From Episyrphus balteatus (taxonomy: Eukaryota; Arthropoda; Insecta; Diptera; Syrphidae), in NCBI RefSeq assembly GCF_945859705.1, contig NC_079134.1, forward strand, positions 25,205,636-25,269,635: a stretch of 64,000 nucleotides of DNA. The letters run 5' to 3'. Position numbers and translations under genes: made by a program. Below the pieces are notes generated by a model. It searched no databases. It was not told where the DNA came from and saw only the letters and a program-made list of their open reading frames with translations. Shown here one piece after another: positions 21,271 to 32,108 of the stretch. Numbering within the stretch: position 1 is the stretch's first letter; every line of letters starts with the position of its first letter.

Positions 21271-22001
21271 AACATTTTTTTTGACGTGATAACGTCTTAT
21301 AAATCGATGAACCATGGCAGCCACCACAAAAAAGTGACGCCATTTTCTAACGTTACACTCTCGCACTTTCGCAGTGCGGCAAAAAATTTCAATTCAAAAT
21401 TAAAAATAAACTATTAGAGATACAAAAATCTTCTATAGCTTATTTGAAAGATAATAACCTAAAGCTTGATCCATGAAGGATTTTTAAAAATTCCGTCATT
21501 TAATATGGTAAACAGGTTAAGATGAAATTTGGGCTAAAATCTAAACGCGAATTCGTAGAGAATTGATTTTTTTTTGCTATAGTTGGATGAGATTAATTTA
21601 AGAATAACTGCATTTAAGAAAAAAATCTAAAAAAATTTGAAACTAAGCTATAACGTTTTGTTTGAACGTTGTACACGTGTTGGGGCTATGACAAAATGAT
21701 GATTTTGGGTAAAAAAATTTTTTTTTGACAATTCTAAAGATGCTAGGTGAAAGATGAGAGAAAAAAAAAATTAGGCGCCTGAAACGGATTTTTTTCCAAC
21801 GCTCTGCGTTTCGAAATTGTTAGGGGTATTTTTGGGTAATTTTTCAAAAAATCTCAAACTTATAGGACATGTAGGTTTCGGCCTTATGCATACATGTGCA
21901 AAAACTTGGAATCGTTTAGTGAGTTTTGACTGAATAACAGAAGAAACAAGTTTTAAAAGAACACGTTTTTTTACCGTTTTTATTTTTATATTTTTTCTTT
22001 A

Positions 22002-22009
22002 ATAGATAC
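22002..22009 (+). repeat. 8-bp duplication ATAGATAC, left of hAT copy A
   Basis: An exact match to 30089-30096, directly outside the paired hAT termini. Confidence 0.9.
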
Positions 22010-22187
22010 TAGGGCTGTAAAAGTAACGACAAAATGAGTACCCGCATGTATACGTTACTTTTGATACTAGTACCCGCATCAATAATATCGTTACTCGTTA
22101 CTTTCGTATGTTTCGCATTTTTCGCATATTTCGTATGTTTCGTGTGTTTCGCATGTTTCGTTACTTTCGCATGCTTCGTGTGTTTCG

Positions 22188-22349
22188 TAGGTAGGTAGGT
22201 AGAGATGGCGGTCAAAGCAAACGAGCTTGATGACCCAATTAGCGCAGAATGCGCCGTTTTGATACCAAAACTCATGGAACCTATGATGGATTTATTAGAA
22301 GATAGAATTTAGATTGATTTTAAGAGGAAAGACAAGTGTTTAGGAACTC
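22188..22349 (-). other. LINE 2 3' UTR and tail
   Basis: Homologous to the LINE 1 3' UTR: 'gccgttttgataccaaaact' (22253-22272) and 'gagatggcggtca' match in reverse complement, followed by the GTAG (CTAC) repeat tail. Confidence 0.8.
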
Positions 22350-22603
22350 CTAAATCCACTTTGTTGAGTTGAAGAACGAGATCAAGTCTTTGATCTTTGA
22401 TTCTGATATGTTATCTATGTCATTAAAGAATTCACTCCCCAGAGAAAGTGCTCTATATCTAGCGAGGGCCGGACATTGGCATAGAAAATGGAAGACCGTT
22501 TCTTTTTCTTGCTGGTCCAAACAGCTGCGACAGCAAGTATTGTGTGGTATACCCAACTTTGCTGCATGTTCCCCTATCGGCCAATGTCCTGTACACACCG
22601 CAA
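22350..22603 (-). pseudogene. LINE 2 ORF2, C-terminal fragment (zinc-binding tail)
   Basis: Encodes CTGHWPIGEHAAKLGIPHNTCCRSC...FHFLCQCPALARYR, corresponding to the last 80 or so residues of ORF2 with the C-x2-C...H-x4-C motif. It is separated from the rest of ORF2 by hAT copy B. The 8-bp duplication CACCGCAA is repeated at 22596-22603 and 24082-24089, so the original junction is restored when the insert is ignored. Confidence 0.9.
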
Positions 22604-24081
22604 TAGAGCTGTAGCAAACCGTATGTATTCGTTACTTAAATGCGGGTATTCACTTCAGTAACGAGTAACGAAACGTTACTGCCCAAATAATTTCGTTACT
22701 CGTATGTTTCGTTACTATAGTACTGAACAAGTAACGAAACATGCGAAACATACGAAACGTGCGAAACATACGAAAAATACGGAACATACGAGTAACGACG
22801 ATACTCCAATTCCAATACCAATTTGGAAATGCGAAACGAAAACAAAATGGTACACTGCATTTGTCGTGTGCGCATTATTTCGCATCTCGTATCGGTTCGG
22901 TATCATTATTTATGTATTTTACGATTTTGTTGTTCTGTTTTTGTGTATGTTTATCAAAAGGGGTAAATAAGAATTCTGTTTCTTTCTCTTTCGTACCTTT
23001 TTTTTATGGACATGTGCGTGTGGAGTGAATTATGTGAAAGTGTGTTTGAGTGTAGTGTAGATACATTCCAATTAGAATACCAATTTGGATAGGTATACGA
23101 AATGTGAAACAAAAACAAAATGGTACACACTGCATCTGTTGGGGCGTAGCCGTACTTGTATTCTGTTTTCTCCTTTTTTCCTTTTGTAATTAATAAAAAG
23201 AATTTTTCTTTTCCTTTGTTTGATTTGTTTAATTTATTTTATTCTTTAGTTTGATTCAAACAAATAATTACAATTTTGGTTTTATTCATGGTTTAAAGTT
23301 TTTGTTTTTTTTTTTCTTTTGATTTCAAGTAGGTACTACTTTCTTGATTGTGTGTGGTGAGGTGGTGTCTGACATGAGTGACGACAACTTTGAATGAGAA
23401 TATGGAATGAATGTGATTGAATGAAATGATTGAATGGGTTTTTTATTTTAGGTTGGCTGCAATGACAATTTTTAAGTTTGGACCGGGAGGAAACGAAACA
23501 TGGGCGTGTTCGTATATTCTTATTTGAATCTTGAATTGTTTGGTTTCTTAATTATGTTAGTTATGATTCTATTTAACTATATCTGGTAAAAACTTTATTC
23601 AGCCCCGGCACATTCATATCTTAAAAAAAAAATTACTTTTAGGTACATCGAATATCTGATATTGAAAGCAGATTCTTGAAAACTTTACTCTTTGCTAAGC
23701 TAGTTGAGCTAGAGAATATTTGTATACCATTTTAAAAAAGATTTCTTGTCATTCAAAATCTTGCATTATTAAATTTTTAATGTCGTTTTTACTTTTAATA
23801 TATATTAAAAAAAAAACAACCAAAATAATAAGTTCTTAACGTAAGTCGTGAGACATAACAAAAATACCAAATGTAGGAAATATACGAAATATACGAAACA
23901 TACGAAATATACGAAATATACGAAGGATACTAAGCATACGAAACATACGAAACATGCGAAACATACGAAATATACCTAAAGTAACGAAAGTAACGAGTAA
24001 CGATATCGTTGATGCGGGTACTAAAACCAAAAGTAACGTATACATGCGGGTACTCATTTTGTCGTTACTTTTACAGCCCTA
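22604..24081 (+). mobile_element. hAT-family element, copy B (inner), inserted in LINE 2 ORF2
   Basis: The left end is TAGAGCTGTAGCAAACCG and the reverse complement of the right end is TAGGGCTGTAAAAGTAACG. The exact 8-bp duplication CACCGCAA lies at 22596-22603 and 24082-24089. Subterminal sequence matches copy A: 'cgggtattcacttcagtaac' at the left and 'aagtaacgtatacatgcggg' at the right. Arrays of the 9-bp unit (gaaacatac-type) occur at about 22733-22795 and 23876-23985. The middle (about 22800-23830) is unique AT-rich sequence without a transposase frame; short open frames over the 9-bp arrays are artefacts of the period. Length 1478 bp. Confidence 0.93.
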
Positions 24082-27000
24082 CACCGCAACGATTCTGCTA
24101 ATATCTTTTCTGGGTCTGGAGATTAAATCATTGGTTTTGGATTTATTATAAGTGGGCCATATTTTCCTAGATATGACGCAGCTATCTAAACTATGCCACC
24201 TATTATTTGCTTTTTTTAAATAGTTTGAGAAGATATTGCCCTTCATGACTCCTATTGGAATGTTAACTGCTTCTGCTAGCGACTCATGAAGGGCCGATCC
24301 TTGCCTGGCCAGTTCATCTGCCTTTTCGTTGCCCTCAAAACCACTATGTCCTGGGATCCAGACTAGAGTGATTGTGAGGCTTTCGCTCAGTATTGAGAGT
24401 TGCTCTCTGCACTGCTGAACCAGTTTGGATGATGTCATGACTGAAGAGATTGCTTTTATAGCTGCCTGACTATCTGTTAGTATAGCTACATTCTGGGTTT
24501 GATTTAAATTTATTCTTAGTACTTTGCAAGCTTCCCTAATTGCGAGTAATTCTGCTTGAAACACGCTTGCAAAATTTGGAAGTCGAAAGGATTTTGAAAT
24601 ATTAAGGGATTCATGATAGACACCCGCACCGACCCCACAGTCCATTTTTGAGCCATCAGTGAAAATACAAGTGTCGAAGTCTCTCGTCACAATTCCATCT
24701 TCCCAGTCTGTCCTCAACGGGAAGCTGACCTTACAATTCCTTACAGTGTTCAAGGTAGGAGTGTGATAGTCGGTAGGGGTCAGAAACATATCTGATGGTA
24801 CTAAATTAGTTATGTCACTATGACCAAAAGGTTTTACCTTCCAACAGCCGGTTTCTTTTAGCCTTAATACGCTACAAGACACCTGGTATTTGACATGAAG
24901 GTCTATGGGTAAAAGGTGCAAGAGAACGTTTAGAGCCTCAGTGGGGCACGACCGGAGGGCTCCAGTCGTCCCTACGCTTGCCGTTCTCTGGATTTTCTTA
25001 AGTTTGTTGATGTTGTATGCTTTACTTAGAGCAGGCCACCAAACAATGGCGCCGTAGGTAAGAATGGGTCTTACAACCGCTGTGTAAGTCCATAGAATCA
25101 TTTTTGATTTAAGGCCCCATTTTTTCCCAAAGGTTTTACTGCAGGCATAGAAAGCAATGCTCGCTTTCTTAACCCGCTCTTCTATATTTAGCTTCCAGCT
25201 CAGTTTAGTGTCCAAAATTACACCTAAATATTTTGCGCTAGAAGAAAGTGATAAGATTTGGCCGTTAAGCTGAGGTAGAGGGAAGGCAGGGATTTTGGTT
25301 TTAGTTGTAAAAAGCATCAGTTCCGTTTTACTTTGATTAACTCCTAGGCCACAGCTTGTAGCCCAGTTGCTAACTCTTCTCAAAGCCGTGTCAGTGATCT
25401 CACTGATCACGGGTAAAAATTTTCCTGATACAAGTACAACCAGATCATCCGCATATGCCACTGCCTTCACTCCACTTCTCTCAAGCTTCACGAGGATATT
25501 GTTCATAACAAGGAGCCATAAAAGGGGGGAAAGAACGCCACCCTGAGGCGTACCCCTGTTGACGCATTTATAACAGTGTGAATTTCCTAAACTTGCTTGA
25601 ATTCTTCTCTCTTTTAGCATTGAAATAATCCAACTTCTGATGTAGTCTTCTACTTCAAAAGTCACTAGGGCCTCGAGAATAGATTCGGTTAGGACATTGT
25701 TAAAAGCTCCTTCTACATCTAAGAAGGTAGCTAGGGTATATTCTTTAAAATGGATCGAGTTCTCAATTGTTCGAACGACTTCATGGAGGGCTGTTTCCGT
25801 AGATTTGCCCCTCATGTAAGCATGCTGCGAACTCTCCAAAGGACATCTTTTAAAGATCTCTCTAATATGGGTTTCAAGAATTCTCTCCAAGGTTTTGAGT
25901 AGAAAAGATGTTAAACTGATTGGCCGGAAATCCTTCGCGGATTCATGCCCTCTTTTTCCCACTTTGGGAATGAAAACCACGCTTACTTGTCTCCACGACT
26001 TGGGCACATGGTTAAGAAGAAGGCAGCCTTTAAAGATTTTTTCAAGCCACGTAACTGCTATCTCTTGCTGCTTTTGTAGCATGATAGGCAGAATACCATC
26101 AGGGCCTGGAGACTTATATGGAGAGAAGGTGCTAATAGCCCAGGCTATATTTTCTCTTGTTATCAGGGAGTTAACTTGTTCTGCCGTAACTGACAGCAAA
26201 GTGGGATTTATGTTCACTTCAGAGGTATTGTCTTCACACCCCGGAAAATGAGTAGTCATCAGTAGTTCCAGGGACTCAGCTGGAGATATAGTCCAGGATC
26301 CGTCAGGCTTTTTAAGGAATGAGGGATTGGTATGTTCCCTCGATAGAACTTTGCTAAGCCTGGCGGAGTCCTTTATATCTTCAATGGAATGGCAGTATTC
26401 CTCCCAGCTTTCTCTTTTGGATGATGCTATAGTATGCTTATAGACTCTTAAACAGTCCTTATAGGGTTGATAGAATTTGTGTTTATGGCAGATGTTGAAG
26501 ATTGTTCTAGTCATTTTCCTTAAATTAGACAAGTCTTCATTCCACCAAGGAGGAAAAGTTTTGCTACTATGTCTTACCGGGCACGAAGCCTTGAAGGCAG
26601 TGATCATCGATCTTTCAAAGTTCAAAACATTTGACTCAAGATCCGCAACCGTATCTGTACTCAGATTAGGTATGCTGCGTAGCTTTGCGCTAAAAATTTG
26701 ACTGAATTTCTTCCAGTCAATTCTTTTGGGATTTCTATAGGGGGTTGGGATTTTGGTTTCAAAATTAAGTTGGAAGAGGATCCAACTATGATCTGAAAAA
26801 GATTTTAAGGGCGAAACTCTCCAATTTTCAACCTGCAAATCGGAGCAATTATTTATGAGAGTAAGATCCAGTACATCCTCCCACCCTTCATAGTTACCCG
26901 AACTCGGGAAAGTGAAGGTTGGAGTAGTACCTCTATTGCAAATAATTAGGTTATTTTCAATAATATAATCAAATAATGACTCACCTCGTTCGTTGATTTC

Positions 27001-27447
27001 TGAACTACCCCATAGTGTATGCCGCGCATTTGCGTCACACCCAATGAGTAGGCTAGTCTTTGATGTATTGGCTTCAGATGTCAGTCTGCGTACCTCATCC
27101 GGCGGTGACTGCTGGTCATGTGCCATGTACGCCGAGGCCAAAAGTAAGCTGTCGGTATTTGAACCCTCTAATTTAATAACTGTTAAATCAGAGGTGCTAA
27201 AATTGGGACACAAAAAAGCTTTTAAGTGTTTTTTAGCTAAAATACATGTTCTTGGCTTACCTTGGTTCGAACTGACGGGCTTATAAAAAAGGTCATATTG
27301 GCTGTCTCGGAGGCCTCTCACTTGAAGGCCATTTACCCAGGGTTCTTGGATCATGCCCACATCGAAGTTTTCCTCCCTTAGGAAAACTCTCAGGTTATCT
27401 GAGGCACATTTCGAGTGCTTCAGATTAACCTGAATGACGCGCAGCAT
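24082..27447 (-). pseudogene. LINE 2 ORF2, main part: endonuclease, RT, RNase H
   Basis: Starts MLRVIQVNLKHSK at 27447, about 8 nt from the ORF1 stop, and runs open for 1122 codons to SRIVAV, where hAT copy B breaks it. Domains in order: AP endonuclease (EPW, GCDANARHTLWG, SDHSW), linker with CPVRHSSKTFPPWWNED (the site hit by the MITE in LINE 1), RT (SPGPDGILPIM, LDVEGAFNNV, TPQGGVLSPLL, YADD at 25444-25455), and RNase H (FTDGSK, AELLAI, LTDSQAAIKAI, IPGHSGFEGNEKADELA). All catalytic residues remain. Only the zinc-binding tail is displaced to 22350-22603. An upstream in-frame ATG at 27474 exists, but 27447 matches LINE 1. Confidence 0.93.
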
Positions 27448-27451
27448 GTTT

Positions 27452-28660
27452 TTAATTCGTGAAAGATCCTGCACAGTCAGTTACCGGCACCTTGCCGGAG
27501 GTCCCAGCCTTTTTGGAGACATCGTCAACCTCAACGATATCCTCAACCAGGTTAGGGTCCATTTCCTGACTCTGCAGAACCTTAATTTTGACATTCCTAA
27601 TGCCAAAACGAAGCTTATAATCGGCTTTATCGAGAGCCCCACGGCTGACTTCGCAGATCCTCAGAAGATAAGACGCGCTGTTCTTTTGCGGTTCCTCAGT
27701 CTTAATGACTACCCAGTCATGCATCGGAATCAGCGGGTTTAACCTCTGAAGACTACGAATCAGTTCCGGTCCACTTGGCTTGATACTCATGAGGGGCAGC
27801 CAAATGCGAGCAAGCGGTTGTCTAGGTATTTCCTTAGCTGGGATAAGCTTGAGCTTCAAGCCATCCCATTTATTGCTGATCTCAGCAATACTTTTACTAA
27901 GGAAACCCCTAGAAAACTCATCCTCGCACTTGACTACCCTGTATCCCCTGAGCATCTCACCAGAGTCAAAACTCGGGTAGGGTCCCTCAGTTGCTGTTAG
28001 GGTATAAAGGAACACCATCTCAGAGAGCTTAGCCTCGATGGAGTTCCACACTGACGTCAGAGCTCTGTTGTCAGTGGAGAGCTCATCTACAATCGCCACT
28101 TGAAGATCGTCTCTGACAATCTCACTTAAAGTGCGCGATTGCGCCGCTCCCTGAGGTGGTGTTTTCTTAGTAGTGCCGCCGGTTTTAGATCTCTTCTGAG
28201 GAGGATTAGCTTCCTCACGAGACCTATTTCTCTTGACGGTCTTTTTTGGCTCAATGAGAAGATTGTTGTACTCTTCAACAATCTTCCCATATTTGATTTT
28301 GTCAGCGGCATCGTTCTCGTGGGGAGTTCCAGCTTCCTCATTTTTAGCAATCTTGCCAAGAATGAAGGAAGCCCTCTTGAAATCCGCTCTACGATGCGAA
28401 CTCGCTGTTCGTTTCTTACGATGGGTAGCATCGCTTTGGCTGGCTTTGCTACCCGAAGGCTTTATTGGGTTTGGTACGGGTCGAAACACAGGGGTACTAT
28501 GGCTGGTACCACCTGTATTTCCAATTTTTGAAGATTGCTCAGAAATGCTAGTGCCTCCAGCATTAACTGAACAATCGACGATTGTTTCCTGGCTCGAGGC
28601 CAAAAGTTCATCCTCCATATCGGAGGATGTAGTAGCGTCTGTTTTGTCTTTTCTGTCCAT
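27452..28660 (-). CDS. LINE 2 ORF1 protein (nucleic-acid-binding, Gag-like)
   Basis: 402 residues from MDRKDKTDATT. An upstream in-frame ATG at 28720 would add 20 residues, but 28660 aligns with the LINE 1 start. Features match LINE 1 ORF1: acidic Ser/Thr-rich N terminus, basic HRKKRTASSHRR, a lysine/arginine-rich middle, and a conserved C-terminal half with LARIWLPLMSIKPSGPELIRSL and DWVVIKTEEPQKNSASYLL. No CCHC knuckles. It appears intact. Differences from LINE 1 are concentrated in the N-terminal linker, as expected for a less constrained segment. Confidence 0.9.
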   Translation of the reverse strand: MDRKDKTDATTSSDMEDELLASSQETIVDCSVNAGGTSISEQSSKIGNTGGTSHSTPVFRPVPNPIKPSGSKASQSDATHRKKRTASSHRRADFKRASFILGKIAKNEEAGTPHENDAADKIKYGKIVEEYNNLLIEPKKTVKRNRSREEANPPQKRSKTGGTTKKTPPQGAAQSRTLSEIVRDDLQVAIVDELSTDNRALTSVWNSIEAKLSEMVFLYTLTATEGPYPSFDSGEMLRGYRVVKCEDEFSRGFLSKSIAEISNKWDGLKLKLIPAKEIPRQPLARIWLPLMSIKPSGPELIRSLQRLNPLIPMHDWVVIKTEEPQKNSASYLLRICEVSRGALDKADYKLRFGIRNVKIKVLQSQEMDPNLVEDIVEVDDVSKKAGTSGKVPVTDCAGSFTN

Positions 28661-29057
28661 ATTTGAATTTGATTTATAAAAAATTTGAGTCCCACGAGTA
28701 GGTCGGAAAGGAAAGGTCAACCCCGGCAGAGCCGATTACCGGGGCAAGGCAAAAATATATGACGGACCCTGCCAAGGCGTCCGAAAGAGCTCGTTCGCGA
28801 CTGGTTTGTCCCCCAGCCTTCCATTTCTTCGGCACGGATTATGATAGCGCTCACCCCACCACTGAAAATTAGGAACCTTGTATCGATGGTAAAATTGCAT
28901 TTCTGGTTGTTTAACTATTGAGGAGTTAAGGAACAACACAGCTATGCAACCTTACCTTAGCTGATCTCCATCTTGCCAAAAACGAACAAGATAAAAACTG
29001 TGGTGATCATTACCGCCCGGCACCCACTAGGAGGGTTTGATACAAGGATTTTTGCCG
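28661..29057 (-). promoter_or_regulatory. LINE 2 5' UTR
   Basis: About 400 bp, homologous to 11117-11508. It contains the conserved G/C-rich segment 'attaccgcccggcacccact' (29010-29029 on the plus strand). A promoter is expected here from the family but no specific motif was identified. Confidence 0.5.
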
Positions 29058-30088
29058 AGCATTTCGTACATTTCGTATATTTCATGTATTTGATACGTTT
29101 GGTATGTTTGGTATTTTAAGTATGTTTCGTACATTGGTATAGGGGTGTTAAAATTTTTTTTTTGAAAAAAACCAAAAACAATTTCTATAATCTAAGCTAC
29201 ATTTTAAGGTCATAAACATTAAAATTAGTTGCGGCATTCTCATGTAATAAGAGTTTAAAGGTAGCTATATTGAATTTTTTTCGTTTTTTTTAAATCAAAC
29301 GTGGAAACTTTTTTGATTTTTTTTTTCCAAATTTTTAGACAAAACTTTGGTAATTTTTTGTTTATATTCGTTCAGTAATCTTATCACAATTCTTTAGAGA
29401 CCTTTATTTCAAAAGTACAACGCGCTGATCTCGAAATATTAACACTTCAATACAACCATGTCGAACAATTTTTCATTTATTTTTTCTATTGAGAGTGATT
29501 TTCAAACCTCGTTTTCTCTGCTTTTTTTTGTGTTGAAAATTTTGCACCGAAAATAAACTAATTTTTTGAAAAACCAAAAAACTTTTGTACATTCTTAAGC
29601 TAAATATCAACTATTAACACAAAGGCCATAAACAGATTGGTTGCGTCGTGGATATACATATTTCGGCCAAATAGAGAAAATACAAAAACGTCTCTTTTGA
29701 TATTTCTGTATAAATTATCGATAACACAATGATTATTGAACCTTGGCACTACTGTTTTAATCGAGACAAAAGTAAACTCCAGATAATTATCTGCAGTTAG
29801 CATTCTGTTTCTGACTATGGTTACGATACCGACACGAGATGCGAGATGCGACAAATTGAGTGCATCACTTCATTTCGTATCTCTTACATCGGATTTAGTA
29901 TTGAAACTGGAATCGCGTCGTCACTCGTATGTTTCGTATCTTGTACGTTTCGTATGTTTCGTTACTTCAGTACCCAGTAACGAAAAATACGAGTAACGAT
30001 ACTGTTTAGAAAGTAACGTTTCGTTACTCGTTACTGAAGTGAATACCCGCATTTTAGTAACGAATACATACGATTTGCTACAGTTCTA

Positions 30089-30096
30089 ATAGATAC
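30089..30096 (+). repeat. 8-bp duplication ATAGATAC, right of hAT copy A
   Basis: Exact partner of 22002-22009. Confidence 0.9.
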
Positions 30097-31130
30097 AGGA
30101 ATAAAGTATGTGGAGTGATGATAGACCATGACCACGACTAAATGTGTGTGAAGTTTCAATCATTTTCGTAAACACAATTTTGAGATAACGGTAAAATAAA
30201 ATTTTAGAATTCAACAGGTTATAACTTTTGACAAAGGGCAGATAGAAATTTTATTAAACTTTTATAAGCATCCTGATACAATTACCTTTCATTTGGTATA
30301 TCACACATAACGGTAGACTAACTACAAGCTACACAATGTTAAATCAAGAAACTTGCGAAAAACCTCAAAACACCAGTGGAAATCTGTTGCCCCCCGAACA
30401 GCCACCAGTGTGGGAAGTACCGTAATCTCAGTCTGGAAATTCGACATGGTTGACTTTAAAAAATTCTAACTTCTCTTGTAGGCATCTTTGAAATGATATT
30501 GATACGTCATATGAAAGGTGAAATAATAAGCTTTCACATGGTATATATTTTTTATAGGTTGTCAAACAAAAAACTGATTCCATAGCCTGAGAACATACAA
30601 ATAAATGTTTTTTTTTGCTTTTTTTAGTGAAATTTGATCGAGTTCAAAAAATTCTAGCTCTTTTTGTATTTATTTTTATTTTTATGTCTCATAGACCTGA
30701 TCGATATATATATTTTGATTTAAGACAATAACCTTTCAGGTGGTATAAAATTTTTTATAGGTTGTTATGGAAAAAAAATGGAATTAATGACGAGAGAAGA
30801 TAAAAATTCATGTTTATTTTGCTTTTTTTGATGAAAATGTATGTTTTCAATAAATTGTTTTTATATTTTGCGCATTGTAAAAATTTAAAAATGGTTTTAT
30901 TCTTAAGAAAAAATACTTGGCTTTTAAATTGCATAATTTTTTTATAAGCTTTTGAAATAAAAACATTAATATATTGAGAAAATAAAAAAGGTATTCCTTT
31001 TTAGCTCTTTCTTGTAAATTATGATTGTTTGAAAAAAGCAAACTCTTCAATTGACTCATTTTAAACAAAAGCACACAGCCTGTTTTTTGACGACGTTATC
31101 ACGTAAAATCATCGTACGTAAACCGGCTTT

Positions 31131-32106
31131 ACAGGCAACCTATTTTTTATATAAAATATTTTTAGTTGAAATACATTTTTTCTTTTATTGCAAATTTTGT
31201 ATGTCCTTTACTTTGGCGGAAACTTTGTGTCGGAATCTAAAAAAAAAATAATCTCATTAATTGTAGTTAATTAAAAGCTAACCAATACAAAATTTTTGAT
31301 GAAAACTACAATTTTGTAGCTTCAACATTTTTAAAAATCGAAAAAAATACGAAATTCATTTTTTTTTCATGAAATTTAAAATATAGGTACCAGACTTATA
31401 TGAAACGCGAAAAACCTCGGTTTGGCCGCTCGATCAGTTTTCTTGTTTATCAAGATTCCACTAAAGTAAGAGTCAACCTCATAAAGTAGGTAACGAACAA
31501 TATATTCAAAAAATTGCATTACTAATTTTTTTATTTTCTCGTATTGTACATAGTTTTGCAAAACAAAATTTGCTGTGCAAAAATTAATTTTGTAGCTCAT
31601 ATACAGTTTATTTAAAGTTTCGAAAAAAAAAGAACAGTCCGCAATTAGATTTTTCATATTCCCCATACTGCCAAGAATTGGCACTGTAAATGATTTTTGA
31701 CGCCAAACAGCACAAAAAGTACCACTATACCCTTTTATGAAACACTATATTACAGCAATTCTAATGTTGAGTTCTTTCGATCTATTCTTTTTAAGCCAGA
31801 TTTAACAAATAATCATTTTTATAAAAAAAAAAAAACAAAAAACCGACTTTCATGAAAGCGGGTTTTATGGTTTTGCTAATAGTTTATATAGCCAAAACTG
31901 AACGAAGTTCATTCCAAAGTTATGGGATAACAAACATAAAAAACAGACCAAAAAAATACAGACGAATTGAATACCTCCTCCTTTTTGGAAGTCGGTAAAA
32001 ACAACAAATTTTATAATTTTACTAGAACTCGTAAGAAATCTGGCTTATAGTGTTCTATTCTGGTCTAATGAAAGATGAAATTTAAAAATTATTCCATGTG
32101 GCCTTA
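31131..32106. other. AT-rich intergenic sequence, no gene seen
   Basis: It contains poly-A/T tracts and a palindromic-looking stretch around 31835-31995 (ccgactttcatgaaagcggg ... ggaagtcggtaaaa), possibly the remains of a small inverted-repeat element. No supported gene. Confidence 0.4.
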
Positions 32107-32108
32107 TA

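Larger units (their letters stand above)
22188..29057 (-). mobile_element. Full-length LINE 2 (same family as LINE 1), split by hAT copy B
   Basis: Read on the minus strand it starts cggcaaaaatccttg at 29057 and ends in the same CTAC tail at about 22188. ORF1, ORF2 and both UTRs align with LINE 1 throughout, about 95% alike by eye. It lies inside the 9-bp repeat zone of hAT copy A; because the target is repetitive, a target duplication cannot be fixed. ORF2 is interrupted by hAT copy B at 22604-24081. Otherwise all frames are open. Confidence 0.92.
22010..30088 (-). mobile_element. hAT-family element, copy A (outer), split by LINE 2
   Basis: The left end TAGGGCTGTAAAAGTAACG and the reverse complement of the right end (TAGAACTGTAGCAAATCG) are hAT-type termini, flanked by the exact 8-bp duplication ATAGATAC. 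The two preserved parts are 22010-22187 and 29058-30088. They carry arrays of a 9-bp unit of the type CGTATGTTT/AAACATACG and conserved subterminal blocks (gtatacgttact, gaatacccgcat). Copy B (22604-24081) is the same family in opposite orientation. There is no transposase frame, so it is non-autonomous, about 1.2 kb without the LINE. Confidence 0.88.
21276..31130 (+). mobile_element. Repeat X copy 1: terminal-repeat element hosting the hAT/LINE nest
   Basis: The left end is ttgacgtgataacgtcttat (21281) and the right end is gacgttatcacgtaaaatca (31092), which together form an inverted pair ACGTGATAACGT/ACGTTATCACGT. A second copy with the same two ends is at 41537-44200. Conserved internal blocks include 'gatgaaccatggcagccacc' near the left end and 'atcgtacgtaaaccggcttt' at the right end. 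No ORF. Excluding the inserted hAT/LINE nest it is about 1.8 kb. Class is unknown; Helentron-like or TIR-type are both possible. Confidence 0.6.

Noticed and set aside
22704..24057. Frames reading KHAKHTK or FRMFRMF repeats
   Set aside because: They come from the 9-bp subterminal units of the hAT element; no transposase motif is present.
25895..28695. Plus-strand frames opposite LINE 2
   Set aside because: Shadows of minus-strand ORF1 and ORF2.
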